DNA from: an uncultured Flavobacteriaceae bacterium | Lineage (GTDB): Bacteria > Bacteroidota > Bacteroidia > Flavobacteriales > Flavobacteriaceae | Direction: 5' to 3' | NCBI GenBank assembly: GCA_943789305.1 | Contig: CALSTP010000002.1 | Location: 147,173-211,172, forward strand | Length of the DNA stretch: 64,000 nt | In this document: piece by piece, positions 17,579 to 26,605 of the stretch | How positions within the stretch are numbered: the first letter of the stretch is position 1 | Layout: every line of letters begins with the position of its first letter | Made by a program: the position numbers and the translations under genes | Notes under the pieces: model-generated | Seen by the model: the letters and a program-made list of their open reading frames with translations, nothing else | Databases searched by the model: none | What the model was told of the DNA's origin: nothing

Positions 17579-18274
17579 TTACCACTTTCCAAGCATAATT
17601 CGGGTAGTTGATCGAATCAGTTTTACTTCACCTGAGTCCTCCCAATATTTCTTCCAGCCAGCTTGAGCAGCTTTATTTTTTTCTCGGTATTTGCTTGTAC
17701 TCATTGCCGTTTTAAAATCATCTACTCCAACCAAAACATAATGTGTTTCACCTGATGGGCTTCTTCCTAAACCAAAGGATCCTAAGGTAACTCTTCGGTC
17801 ATCTGGATTGAATTTGCTGTTGTATGTTTTAAATGCATCAGCCATTTTAGAAGGTTCATCAACCCTAAGCCAATATACGTTTTGAATTGGATGTGCTCCT
17901 ATTTCTCCAAAGGACAACAAGCTTTTGCCTGCTGCTGAGGAATGACTTTTGATGTACCTACCTAATTTGGTTAAAAACAATTGCCAACTCTCACTTGGGT
18001 CTTGTGAGTATTGAGCTCCAATAGCGTCTAAACTTCCCGTGAAAACAATCGAATGAGAAAAATCAACTCCGTTGTCATTAAAGTGATTTTCAAATAAAAA
18101 AACAGAAACTCCTTCTGCTTTACTTCCTTCTTTACTGAAGTAATCTCCCATTAATTTTCCTACAATTTCCACGTCTTCTCCGGCAACAGTAAAATTATAA
18201 GAAGTCCAATGATATTCTTGGGCAGAAAGAATTGTGGTAACAAGAGCGAATACACATAACAGTATTTTTTTCAT
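17579..18274 (-). CDS. Secreted protein of the tandem ferredoxin-like family (subgroup with 10194)
   Basis: 231 residues from the ATG at 18274, which starts a normal signal peptide (MKKILLCVFALVTTILSAQ). The longer frame from 18322 would translate the dyad and promoter, so it is rejected. It is the closest relative in this window of the protein at 10194: SHSIVFTGSLDAIG, SWQLFLTKLGRYIKSHSS, LLSFGEIG, YWLRVDE and ETHYVLVG match corresponding blocks there. The end carries conserved basic residues (STTRIMLGKW). Function unknown. Confidence 0.72.
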   Translation of the reverse strand: MKKILLCVFALVTTILSAQEYHWTSYNFTVAGEDVEIVGKLMGDYFSKEGSKAEGVSVFLFENHFNDNGVDFSHSIVFTGSLDAIGAQYSQDPSESWQLFLTKLGRYIKSHSSAAGKSLLSFGEIGAHPIQNVYWLRVDEPSKMADAFKTYNSKFNPDDRRVTLGSFGLGRSPSGETHYVLVGVDDFKTAMSTSKYREKNKAAQAGWKKYWEDSGEVKLIRSTTRIMLGKW

Positions 18275-18313
18275 AATAAAATAGTTTAAAAATTCTTTTA
18301 AAGATATTAATAA

Positions 18314-18332
18314 TAGTTGCATTTAACAACTA
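18314..18332. promoter_or_regulatory. 19-bp inverted repeat plus promoter of the 18274 gene
   Basis: TAGTTGC-ATTTA-ACAACTA on the + strand, with the same two half-sites as the site at 9269. On the minus strand TATCTTT (RC of 18300-18306) follows after 7 bp as a -7 element, and the gene begins at 18274. It lies almost next to the stop of the upstream DUF5916 gene (18335), giving the secreted protein its own promoter. Confidence 0.55.
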
Positions 18333-18334
18333 TT

Positions 18335-20551
18335 TTAGTCAATCAGGTATTGAAATTTTACAAAAAATTGGGAGCGGTTAAATTGAAGAAGTTGAAAATG
18401 TGCATCCTCAAGATTTTCAAGGGTTGTTTGATTTCCGCCTAAATAAAAAATAGTAGAAGGATTTGGATTCCATTGAACTAGAGGCTGAATAAAAAATTGA
18501 TTATTAAAACTATTTTTTTCGGTAATTATGCGAATATTAAAAGCTTTATTGAATTGGTAACGAACGTTCAAACGAGCAATTGAACCCTCAAAAAAGTCTT
18601 CTCCACCGTCGATTCTTTCTAAACGAGAATAGCGCCATGAAGGATTAATATTTAAGTTGTCGTTTAATTGAAGTCCAAAAGTTAGAAAAGCTGAACGAAG
18701 TAATCCAACTTCAGGCACAATTTCATTTACCGATAGGTCTTTTCCTGCGGTTAAGTTTATTCTAAAATTTATAGATTCTGAAGGATTCCCAGAAAGAGTT
18801 AATTCACTTGTAGGTAAGTCGTTAAACCGAATTTGCAAAAAGGTCTTTACTGCATCGTAATCTAGTGTATATCTCAATTCTGTTTGTCCGAATGTGGTAA
18901 GAAATGCAAAGAAGTCAATACTGAAATTCTTATAAAGGTCTTCAAAAGTGTAGACCACATCTATTTTAGTTCCAAACCCAAAAGCTTGGAGACCCGGTTT
19001 GTTGAGGATGTTTTGATATTTATGAAAAAGTGTTCCCCAACGGCGGTTATTTTTTACAACAAAACCAACATCTGCTCGATATTGAGGTGAAATATTCCGA
19101 TAGAAGAAATAGCTTTCCCAGTGTTCAGTATTTCGATAAAGTTGGAAATACAGTGCATCCCCATTTAATTTATCCCCGTCCAAAGCAACAGTTTTCCCCT
19201 GAATCGATTCTTTTGAATCAATCCAATCTTGAACGGGTTCTTGATTAAAGTTTTTAAAAAGTTCAAAACTTAGCCTCCATTTTTTATTCCAAAGAAAAAT
19301 ACCGTCAAGTCCCAACAAATGACCATAACCCCCTCCGTCATAAAAACGGTTTGTAAACATAGCTCCAACCCGTGATTTATTACTAATCAATTTTTGATAA
19401 CGAAAAACATTTACCAAACTTTTTCCTCCATTTCCGGTAAATGATCGATCCTCACCTCCTACTAAATAAGGAGTGCTATTGTCAAGTGCATTTAATAAAA
19501 AGAAGCGCGACTTTTTCCCTTGACTAATCATTTTTGAAGCAATAATAGGCTCTGCTATGGATCTGGAGTAAAAGGCTCCATCAGTAAAATTGACAAGATC
19601 TGCACCACGGTTGAAAAAGGGTCGACGCTCAGGGTATAAAAGCGAAAAAGAAGAGTTAACATCAATTTGAGTTACATCGGCTTCAACTTGAGAAAAATCG
19701 GGATTGATCGTAACTTCTAAACTGGTGTTTTTATTTAAATCCATATTAACCCCTAGGCCAATTCCAACATTAGGTTTCCCGTAGCTTAAATTTTCATCAG
19801 TGTTATCTCGTTCTCCGCTAACATTGCTTGAGAAATATGGGAGAAATTCAAGTCGTTTATTAATCACAATATCTTTTAAAATCAAGCGGTCGGTTGTTTG
19901 ACAAACTACACACGAATTATCACGATCCCGCGGCTGACTACTAACCTCTATTTGATTTCCATTTTCTACATATCTGCGATAAAAATTGATATGCCACGTT
20001 TGATTTGTTCCATTTGGGAATGGGATTTCTGAAAAAGGGATTTTCATTTCAATTTGATAACCATCATTAACAATAGTTCCAGCTGACTCAAAGTTTACAT
20101 TAAAACTACTGTCGTAACGATCTGCATCAGTAAGAGCGTTTACTTGTTTCACATCAAATTGACTTCCTAATGCGTTGACCGCCAACCCTAAATTATTTCG
20201 AGAATCCGCATAGGGATCTAAACGCACCAAAAACACATCATCATTCCAAATATTAAAATCATCCCTAGGACGAATAGACGCACGAATATTGGATGGATTA
20301 TCTTTAGCATAAACTCCGATGAAAACATAACGATCCGAATAGGTAATATAGGCTATGGTTTCTTTTTGAGAAGCTTTATTATTTGCTGGATTAAATTCAA
20401 TATCCAAGGGAACTTGAAGTGCACTTTCCCATTCATTTGGATCAAGTTTCCCATCAATTACAATAGTAGAAACTTTTGTTTTTTTTGGAGTAAAAGTTTC
20501 TTGTGCATTCCCAAAGAAACTAAAAAGACAAATCAAGAAAAATATTCTCAT
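18335..20551 (-). CDS. DUF5916 / CBM9-like N-terminal domain outer-membrane protein
   Basis: 738 residues, signal peptide about 1-17. The first 200 residues form a carbohydrate-binding family 9-like domain: IDGKLDPNEW, the strand Y-x-F-I-G-V-Y-A-K-D, then RPRDDFNIWNDDVFLVRLDP and EMKIPFSEIPF. The rest, with aromatic-rich alternating strands ending in YLID, is a predicted beta barrel, as in the DUF5916 family. GVNMDLNKNTSLEVTINPDFSQVEADVTQIDVN is the family's usual link block. The family is common in marine Bacteroidota and may bind or import a glycan or peptide; the substrate is unknown. It lies 34 bp downstream of the DoxX-like pair. Confidence 0.85.
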   Translation of the reverse strand: MRIFFLICLFSFFGNAQETFTPKKTKVSTIVIDGKLDPNEWESALQVPLDIEFNPANNKASQKETIAYITYSDRYVFIGVYAKDNPSNIRASIRPRDDFNIWNDDVFLVRLDPYADSRNNLGLAVNALGSQFDVKQVNALTDADRYDSSFNVNFESAGTIVNDGYQIEMKIPFSEIPFPNGTNQTWHINFYRRYVENGNQIEVSSQPRDRDNSCVVCQTTDRLILKDIVINKRLEFLPYFSSNVSGERDNTDENLSYGKPNVGIGLGVNMDLNKNTSLEVTINPDFSQVEADVTQIDVNSSFSLLYPERRPFFNRGADLVNFTDGAFYSRSIAEPIIASKMISQGKKSRFFLLNALDNSTPYLVGGEDRSFTGNGGKSLVNVFRYQKLISNKSRVGAMFTNRFYDGGGYGHLLGLDGIFLWNKKWRLSFELFKNFNQEPVQDWIDSKESIQGKTVALDGDKLNGDALYFQLYRNTEHWESYFFYRNISPQYRADVGFVVKNNRRWGTLFHKYQNILNKPGLQAFGFGTKIDVVYTFEDLYKNFSIDFFAFLTTFGQTELRYTLDYDAVKTFLQIRFNDLPTSELTLSGNPSESINFRINLTAGKDLSVNEIVPEVGLLRSAFLTFGLQLNDNLNINPSWRYSRLERIDGGEDFFEGSIARLNVRYQFNKAFNIRIITEKNSFNNQFFIQPLVQWNPNPSTIFYLGGNQTTLENLEDAHFQLLQFNRSQFFVKFQYLID

Positions 20552-20585
20552 TAGATTCAGGCTGTTTAAAAGAGTAAAGTTATAA

Positions 20586-20936
20586 TTAATTAAAGTAAAT
20601 TTTTATAACACACCAGAAGATAAATCCATTTATGATCATATAAAAAAAGGAGGGAAAGGATCTTATCCAACCGTCTTTGATTTTTATGCGAACAGCAAAA
20701 CCCATAAACATCAAGACACATAATCCGAGCGAACTAATCCCCCAAAGAAGCTTACTATAACTCAAACTTAAAAGACCTAAGCCTCCCAGAATCTGAAAGA
20801 AACCAGTAACTTTTCGATAATTTGACAAGCCATATCTTATGAATTCTTTTTCCATGTTTTCACTTAAAAAACAACCGATGCCAAATCCCAAAAAAGAAAT
20901 TCCAGAAAAATAGCTCAATGCTTGTATGGTGAACAT
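20586..20936 (-). CDS. DoxX-like small membrane protein (second of a pair)
   Basis: 116 residues with four predicted membrane helices. EFIRYGLSNYRKVTGFFQILGGLGLL is the pattern of DoxX-like proteins (E-x-R-Y-G-L, then a G-rich second helix). Its start abuts the stop of the first DoxX-like gene with no gap, implying coupled expression. DoxX-like proteins have been linked to quinone or sulfur redox chemistry, but most, including this one, have no known role. Confidence 0.7.
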   Translation of the reverse strand: MFTIQALSYFSGISFLGFGIGCFLSENMEKEFIRYGLSNYRKVTGFFQILGGLGLLSLSYSKLLWGISSLGLCVLMFMGFAVRIKIKDGWIRSFPSFFYMIINGFIFWCVIKIYFN

Positions 20937-21281
20937 TTATATGATGTTCAACTGAGAGGCAGCGATTAATAGTGAAAGGCATAGTAAACCGAATGCAGGA
21001 AGGTATTTTTGTATGGGATTACGAACGCTAAAGTGAGCATAAAGAGCACAAATCATTAAAAATGCAATTCCTAAAGTTGGAATAAGAATGAATTCGGAAT
21101 GCCAAATACCCACAATTAATAAAGTTGATAAGGATATCTTTGCAGCACCTACCATGGAGCGAGTTAGATCAGATAGACCATATTGATTAAACTCCAATTG
21201 GATGTTATCAAATCGAAAAACCCAAACAATTATTATTGTTACGGCGATTATTATTTGAGCAAGTGTAATTAATAATTCCAT
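20937..21281 (-). CDS. DoxX-like small membrane protein (first of a pair)
   Basis: 114 residues, four predicted membrane helices. LEFNQYGLSDLTRSMVGAAKISLSTLLIVG parallels the EFIRYGLSNYRKVTGFFQ stretch of its neighbour, so the pair looks like a tandem duplication. It follows the MFS gene after 30 bp and directly adjoins the next DoxX-like gene. Possibly a heteromeric membrane unit; function unknown. Confidence 0.68.
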   Translation of the reverse strand: MELLITLAQIIIAVTIIIVWVFRFDNIQLEFNQYGLSDLTRSMVGAAKISLSTLLIVGIWHSEFILIPTLGIAFLMICALYAHFSVRNPIQKYLPAFGLLCLSLLIAASQLNII

Positions 21282-21311
21282 TTTTTATTTAAATATAATA
21301 AATAAATATTT

Positions 21312-22589
21312 TTAAGTCAATATCAAATTATTTTTGTTTTTCAAATGCGAGAATTTAATTGCAGCAAATAGACCTAAAACTGAAAAAGCAGCAAGCATCA
21401 TAAATACTTGCTGATGACCGTAAATCCCGGGAGATTTATCCAACAGATAACCCATAATAGGGCCCATGAATATATCGGGAGTGTATCCAATTACAGAAAT
21501 AACTCCTACAGCGGTTCCGGTAATCCTTATTGGGATATACCCTTCTTGGAATACAGCAAAATATAAAGTTCTTAATGCATAGACTCCTGTAGTTGTGGTG
21601 ATCAATGATAAAATAAAAAATAACGATGCTCCCGATTGAATAAGCCCAGTAGCAAATAAAAGTGCACCGGCTAACATGACAATAAACCCATTGATTAGCC
21701 ATGCAGCTCCACGAGTTTTATCAGCCAACAATCCGATAGATACACATATTACTGGGCGGAGATATAATTGAAAAGTGCCAACTTGTGCCGCTTCAATTTC
21801 ATTAAACAACATGACCTCTGCAGCATATAAAGAAAATATATCTGTAATTTTATATCCAACATATGCAGAAAGTACAATGAGCATTAGCCACCATACGGAT
21901 TCAATTTTAAAGACTTTTTTGATGTTTGAGATTGTGTGAGTATCTGAGTTTTGTATTGATGAACTTCTGTTTTGATCTTCCATGAACAAAAAAACTAACC
22001 CACCAACTACAATTGCTAGCATTGAGGTAAATAAAATAACATATCGAAAAGCTTCTTTTCGTTCTTCTAGAAAGGCATTTACAATATTATCTGGCAGGAG
22101 CATAGAGAAGATAAAAACTCCAACAGCACCTATAGTGGCCGCTACAAACCCTCTACCACCTTCAAGTAAACCAAAAGCTTTTCCTTGTTGCATTGTTCCC
22201 CCCCAAACACGTGTTCCTTTAATCATTGCTCCCCAAAACAAAAAAACAGTTGTAAACCCCCAATAGCCATAGATGATTTTTAGAATTAAATATGATGGAA
22301 AAGTAGCCATCAAAAAGCCACCGATTGAGGTTAGTACAAGCGAAACAGAAATTAATTTTCTAGGGGTAAATTTATCTGCAAGGGTTCCTCCATACACATA
22401 TGATAAAAGTGCAATAATACCATAAATAGAAAAACAACTTCCAAGTTGTAAATTGGTTAAATTAAAAACATCTAAAAAAGTAGGTCTAAATATCCGCGCC
22501 AAAACAAACGGTAAAATAAAAACAGTCTCTCCTGCCAAAATCAATAATATAATTTGATAGTAAGAAACACCGTGTTGTGGCTTTTGCAT
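21312..22589 (-). CDS. Major facilitator superfamily transporter
   Basis: 425 residues with 12 predicted membrane helices. After helix 2 is GGTLADKFTPRKLI, the MFS loop motif G-x-x-x-D-x-x-x-x-R-K/R. GLLEGGRGFVAATIGAVG and GYTPDIFMGPIMGYLLDKSPG are further family-like blocks; the overall look is of the sugar-phosphate/organic anion permease group. It is downstream of a membrane AraC regulator and upstream of the DoxX pair, so the regulator may control it. The substrate cannot be read from sequence. Confidence 0.88.
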   Translation of the reverse strand: MQKPQHGVSYYQIILLILAGETVFILPFVLARIFRPTFLDVFNLTNLQLGSCFSIYGIIALLSYVYGGTLADKFTPRKLISVSLVLTSIGGFLMATFPSYLILKIIYGYWGFTTVFLFWGAMIKGTRVWGGTMQQGKAFGLLEGGRGFVAATIGAVGVFIFSMLLPDNIVNAFLEERKEAFRYVILFTSMLAIVVGGLVFLFMEDQNRSSSIQNSDTHTISNIKKVFKIESVWWLMLIVLSAYVGYKITDIFSLYAAEVMLFNEIEAAQVGTFQLYLRPVICVSIGLLADKTRGAAWLINGFIVMLAGALLFATGLIQSGASLFFILSLITTTTGVYALRTLYFAVFQEGYIPIRITGTAVGVISVIGYTPDIFMGPIMGYLLDKSPGIYGHQQVFMMLAAFSVLGLFAAIKFSHLKNKNNLILT

Positions 22590-22721
22590 GTGAGGTTTTT
22601 ATAATAAAAGTTGTAAGGTAGTAAATTTGAATGTTAGTAATAGTTTTTAATATGTAAGGGAAGAAAATTGAAAAAACAATCCAAATTCAAGCCGAAACTT
22701 TTAAGCCTTTTTCAGACTTAA

Positions 22722-23837
22722 TTATCGAGTTAATTTTAAGGTTTTAATATATTCAGTTGGAGATAAATTCATTACTTTTTTAAAATTATTAAAAAATGTA
22801 ATTCGGGATTCAAAATGACATTTCTGAGCAAGTGCTGCAATAGTTTTGAACTCAAGGTATCCATTTTTAATGAGCTTTACAGCGAATAAAATCCTGATTG
22901 TGTTGGAATATTCTTTGACAGAACAAAAACAATAGTATTTAAACAAAAACTTAATGTGATATTTAGGGATTGAAGTTAGTTTTGAAATTTGAGTAACATC
23001 AAGGACATATTTACTTAGTACTTCATCATTGCTTTCCAAGGTTTTTATCAAATATAAATTTTCATTGATATTAGAAAGTATTGTTCTGTAGACGTTCAAG
23101 TCTTTTGAATCTACTCTAGTAATTAGTGAACTACTCCAGATTTTTATATGTTGGGAATGGTTTTTTACAAGAATTTTGAGCAAGTTTTTTTCACCAAATA
23201 AAATAATGGGATTTATCAATAAATAGCACAGTAATACTAACCAAATTACAGAAGAATATAAAATTGAGCTTTTGACAAAAATAGTTTCATTTCCCGGGGT
23301 AAACCAGAAAAATTTGAGCCCTTGAAACACCATAATCCCAGTGATTAAATAAACCAATAAAATCCATTTTTGTGTCGCATCAAGGTTATTTAACTTGGGT
23401 TTCGAGATTTTAAAATATTTAATTAGTTCAATAAAAGGAATTATATAGTAAACAACAAGTGTCAAAGAAACTACAATTTTATTCCATCGAAAATTAGGGA
23501 GAAATAGATTCACTATAATTACATATAAAACCGGAAGCACGAAGGATATAATTGTTAAATATTTATTTTTTTGTACTTGAACAAGACTGATCAAAAAATT
23601 TGAATAAAAAGCAAAAACGAGTAAGAAATAATTTGAGTATAAATGTACTGGAGAATATGTTTTGCTTGTTAATCCTAATTCGAATGCAGCAAGATCAAAC
23701 CTTTGCAGACCTATTATAATTAATACTGCAATGAAGTGTATGTTTATTGTATCGTTTTTTTTTAAATAAAAGAGGCAAAGTAAAGCTATGCCGAAACATA
23801 ATAATGAAACAAGTAATGCAATAACCTCTATAATCAT
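22722..23837 (-). CDS. AraC-family transcriptional regulator with N-terminal seven-helix membrane domain
   Basis: 371 residues. The first 215 are about seven membrane helices; the last 100 hold an AraC-type DNA-binding domain with two helix-turn-helix units (VTQISKLTSIPKYHIKFLFK and TIAALAQKCHFESRITFFNNFKKVMNLSPTEY). The second unit ends with the conserved F-x-x-x-x-G/N-x-S-P-x-x-Y/F pattern. This membrane-sensor/AraC layout is known in Bacteroidota. It is at the head of the minus-strand run MFS, DoxX, DoxX, DUF5916, so it likely controls that group. Ligand unknown. Confidence 0.88.
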   Translation of the reverse strand: MIIEVIALLVSLLCFGIALLCLFYLKKNDTINIHFIAVLIIIGLQRFDLAAFELGLTSKTYSPVHLYSNYFLLVFAFYSNFLISLVQVQKNKYLTIISFVLPVLYVIIVNLFLPNFRWNKIVVSLTLVVYYIIPFIELIKYFKISKPKLNNLDATQKWILLVYLITGIMVFQGLKFFWFTPGNETIFVKSSILYSSVIWLVLLCYLLINPIILFGEKNLLKILVKNHSQHIKIWSSSLITRVDSKDLNVYRTILSNINENLYLIKTLESNDEVLSKYVLDVTQISKLTSIPKYHIKFLFKYYCFCSVKEYSNTIRILFAVKLIKNGYLEFKTIAALAQKCHFESRITFFNNFKKVMNLSPTEYIKTLKLTR

Positions 23838-23981
23838 GTTTCAAAAATAAACAATTTGTTTCGTTTTGAAGTAATCTTAAAATTAATTACGATGTTTTTT
23901 TCTGCAACATTTTACATTTTGTTAATATAGTAATAACATAAAATCAGCCCCAGTTTAAAGTATTATAGACAGATCAAATTA

Positions 23982-24878
23982 ATGACTAAAAATTCAAATT
24001 ATCCAATATATTTATTAATCGGTATTTTCTTGGTTACAGCAAATTCCACTCAAGCTCAAGTACAAGAAAATACAATCTTAGATCGTTTCAACCGTAACGT
24101 TTTTAATCCTGCTTATGTAGGTAGTGAAGGGAAGGTTATTGCATTCAATACAAGATCCACGTGGAAAGGGATTGCTGATGCTCCAAAAACAAATTACTTC
24201 ATGTACAGTGGAAGCCCCAAAAAGAATCTTTCTTTTGGGCTTTCTGTAATTTCCAATAAGATTTACATAGACACTCGAACACAATATGCCTTAGATGCTA
24301 GTTACAAACTAAAGGTTGGGAATCGATACAATTTATTTCTGGGGGTAAAGGCAGGAGCAACAACTAAAAATAGTGATTTAGACGAATTGGATAGAATTAC
24401 TACTGTTGAAAATCCTGCAATCGCCCAAACTGACAAAGCAACATTTCCTGTCTTTGGTTTTGGTGCACTGCTAAAATCAGAAAAATTTTATGCTTCAGTC
24501 GCAATTCCAAATGTTTTAAATCCATCCAAATTTGTAAAAGATGAAGTTTTTATAAGCAGTGAAAAACCGTCTGTATATTTTTTAACTGGTACTTCCATCG
24601 AAACAGGAGTTTTTGGATCAAAAATTAAACCGTATTTAAGTGCAAAAATAATCCCTGATAGTAAAAACCAAACACATATTGGAGGGACCTTTGATTTTAA
24701 AGATACGGTTGAAGTTGGAGGAGGGTACAAAAGCACAGGATATACCAACATCATATTATTGGTTAAAACTAAATCAGGGCTCACTATGGCTTATGCCTAT
24801 GATTTTGGTACACCCAATGGACCAACAGCAGTAACACAGAGTGGATACGAGTTTGTCCTCAAATTCAATTTTAAATAA
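23982..24878 (+). CDS. Type IX secretion PorP/SprF-family outer-membrane protein
   Basis: 298 residues with a signal peptide (about 1-25). RNVFNPAYVGSEGKV after the first strand is the family-defining N-P-A-x-x-G pattern of PorP/SprF. The rest alternates strand and turn, ending with a beta strand (FVLKFNFK), as for an outer-membrane barrel. SprF-type proteins are required for secretion of specific T9SS cargo such as SprB. The 1156-residue type B protein (26602) encoded two genes later is the obvious client, with the beta-roll protein between. Confidence 0.92.
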   Translation: MTKNSNYPIYLLIGIFLVTANSTQAQVQENTILDRFNRNVFNPAYVGSEGKVIAFNTRSTWKGIADAPKTNYFMYSGSPKKNLSFGLSVISNKIYIDTRTQYALDASYKLKVGNRYNLFLGVKAGATTKNSDLDELDRITTVENPAIAQTDKATFPVFGFGALLKSEKFYASVAIPNVLNPSKFVKDEVFISSEKPSVYFLTGTSIETGVFGSKIKPYLSAKIIPDSKNQTHIGGTFDFKDTVEVGGGYKSTGYTNIILLVKTKSGLTMAYAYDFGTPNGPTAVTQSGYEFVLKFNFK

Positions 24879-24905
24879 ATAAAACAACATTTTAAATTAA
24901 TAAGA

Positions 24906-26495
24906 ATGAACATAATGAAATCAATTAACTTTTTGCAAAAAATTATTTACCTAGCAATTTGTTTTCATCTACAAATTGCATACAGTCAGGTTGGTATCGG
25001 GACAGAATCACCATCAGCTTCAGCTATTTTAGATGTTGTTTCACCAAATAACAACAAAGGAATATTGATTCCCCGGCTAACATTGAGTGAAAAAAATAAC
25101 ATCAGTAGTCCAGCAATTGGTTTGTTGATATATCAAACTGACGGAGACCACGGTTTTTATTTTTATGATGGGAACTGGAAGCAATTATTTTTTACTGGTT
25201 CTTCAGGCTCTAATACCTCCACTCCAACTTTTTTATATGGTACTGAAAACATATTATTGGATGGTACAACTTCTCCCAATGTAGGATCCATGCACAGAAG
25301 CGTTGGTTTGGGATATTTGACTCTGAATAATGTAACTACTGGAAACAAAAATGTAGCGATAGGTTCAAGATCAATGAAAGATAATACTTCTGGGTATATG
25401 AATGTAGGTATTGGTTGGAATTCATTAACTAAAAATACTACTGGGGGAAGAAATGTTGCTATTGGAGGAAGTGAAGCTTTGGACGCAAACACAACAGGAT
25501 CAAATAATGTAGCTATAGGTGATAGGTCAATGACATATAACGTTTCAGGTCAAAGTAATGTTGCAATCGGCTCAAATTCCCTTCTCAATAATAATTCGGG
25601 CAATTATAACACTATGGTAGGTGTTGAAGCAGGGTCTAGTATTAGGACAGAAAACGGAAACACAGGAAATGATAATGTGGGATTAGGTTACAGAGCATTA
25701 CAGTTAAATTATAGCGGAGATAAAAACGTTGCAATAGGTTGGGACGCATTAAGACGAACAAAAGGCTCAGGTAATATCGGATTAGGTAATAAAGCTGGGT
25801 GGTATAATGTTGATGGAAATAATAATACTTTTATAGGTAAAAATGCGGGTATTGGCTCGTCAAACGCAACAAATTTATCTAATGCAACAGCTTTAGGAAA
25901 TAATGCTATTGTAGACGCCTCTAACAAAATTCAACTGGGGGACAGTAATATTACTAATGTAGAAACCAGCGGGTCAATTACAGCAGGTGCTATTACAATA
26001 CCAAACACAGATGGATCAGCAAATCAAATTTTAAAAACAGATGGCTCAGGAACGCTATCATGGACATCTATTGACACTTCTGGTCCTGTATATGGATCAT
26101 CAATGGTGACGCAATCTTCAGCCACTGCTGCTGCGGATTCTCAAATAGATCTTCCTGGCTTGAGCTTTAGATGGAATAATGGCGCTCTAGAGGTTAGAGG
26201 AGAATCAGGTAATAATCCTCAAGCTCTTATATTCTATTTTAGTTACCACACTAATAGTGGTAACACAGTAAATTTTAGACCAGACACTCAATCTGCACCA
26301 ACAAATTCATGGACTGCAGTAAATAATTCATGGGGAAATAGTCTACCATCGATTACTGGTTCTTACGCAGTTTATGAATTTGATTTTAGCGTTTACCCAT
26401 TAAATGTCAATGGAAATCATTACGGAAGAACATACAATGTCAAACTTTTCCTGGGCGGCTGGGGCGGAGTTCATATGAGAGCCTTTTACCAGTAA
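24906..26495 (+). CDS. Surface protein with YadA-head-like beta-roll repeats
   Basis: 529 residues; ATGs at 24906 and 24915 are both possible. After the signal peptide comes QVGIGTESPSASAILDV, usual at the N-terminus of Bacteroidota tail-fibre-like surface proteins, then RGILIPRLT-like text. From about residue 130 to 350 there are about ten repeats of the type N-x-V-A-I-G-x-x-S/A-L, each near 14-20 residues, as in the left-handed beta roll of trimeric adhesin heads. The C-terminal 130 residues are a separate beta domain ending WGGVHMRAFYQ. No YadA membrane anchor and no T9SS sorting domain is evident, so its route to the surface is unclear. It is 28 bp after the PorP gene. Confidence 0.8.
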   Translation: MNIMKSINFLQKIIYLAICFHLQIAYSQVGIGTESPSASAILDVVSPNNNKGILIPRLTLSEKNNISSPAIGLLIYQTDGDHGFYFYDGNWKQLFFTGSSGSNTSTPTFLYGTENILLDGTTSPNVGSMHRSVGLGYLTLNNVTTGNKNVAIGSRSMKDNTSGYMNVGIGWNSLTKNTTGGRNVAIGGSEALDANTTGSNNVAIGDRSMTYNVSGQSNVAIGSNSLLNNNSGNYNTMVGVEAGSSIRTENGNTGNDNVGLGYRALQLNYSGDKNVAIGWDALRRTKGSGNIGLGNKAGWYNVDGNNNTFIGKNAGIGSSNATNLSNATALGNNAIVDASNKIQLGDSNITNVETSGSITAGAITIPNTDGSANQILKTDGSGTLSWTSIDTSGPVYGSSMVTQSSATAAADSQIDLPGLSFRWNNGALEVRGESGNNPQALIFYFSYHTNSGNTVNFRPDTQSAPTNSWTAVNNSWGNSLPSITGSYAVYEFDFSVYPLNVNGNHYGRTYNVKLFLGGWGGVHMRAFYQ

Positions 26496-26530
26496 AACAT
26501 GGTGTTCCATAATAGATTATTCAATTTAAA

Positions 26531-26605
26531 ATGAAAAACCACATTCAAATTTTCGTATTTCTATTTAATGGTGAATTCAGTTATATTAATAATTATTTTT
26601 TATGA
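26531..26605 (+). CDS. Possible 24-residue leader ORF coupled to the 26602 gene
   Basis: A short ORF begins MKNHIQIFVF and stops in an ATGA overlap with the start of the large surface protein. It would allow translational coupling, but the peptide shows no homology and could be chance. Confidence 0.25.
   Translation: MKNHIQIFVFLFNGEFSYINNYFL

Noticed and set aside
25300..25900. DNA tandem repeat or CRISPR-like array
   Set aside because: The repeats are at protein level (N-x-A-I-G motifs) with variable bases and spacing; no constant direct repeat with unique spacers exists.
24906..26495. True trimeric autotransporter (YadA type)
   Set aside because: Head-like repeats are clear but no C-terminal YadA anchor is present.
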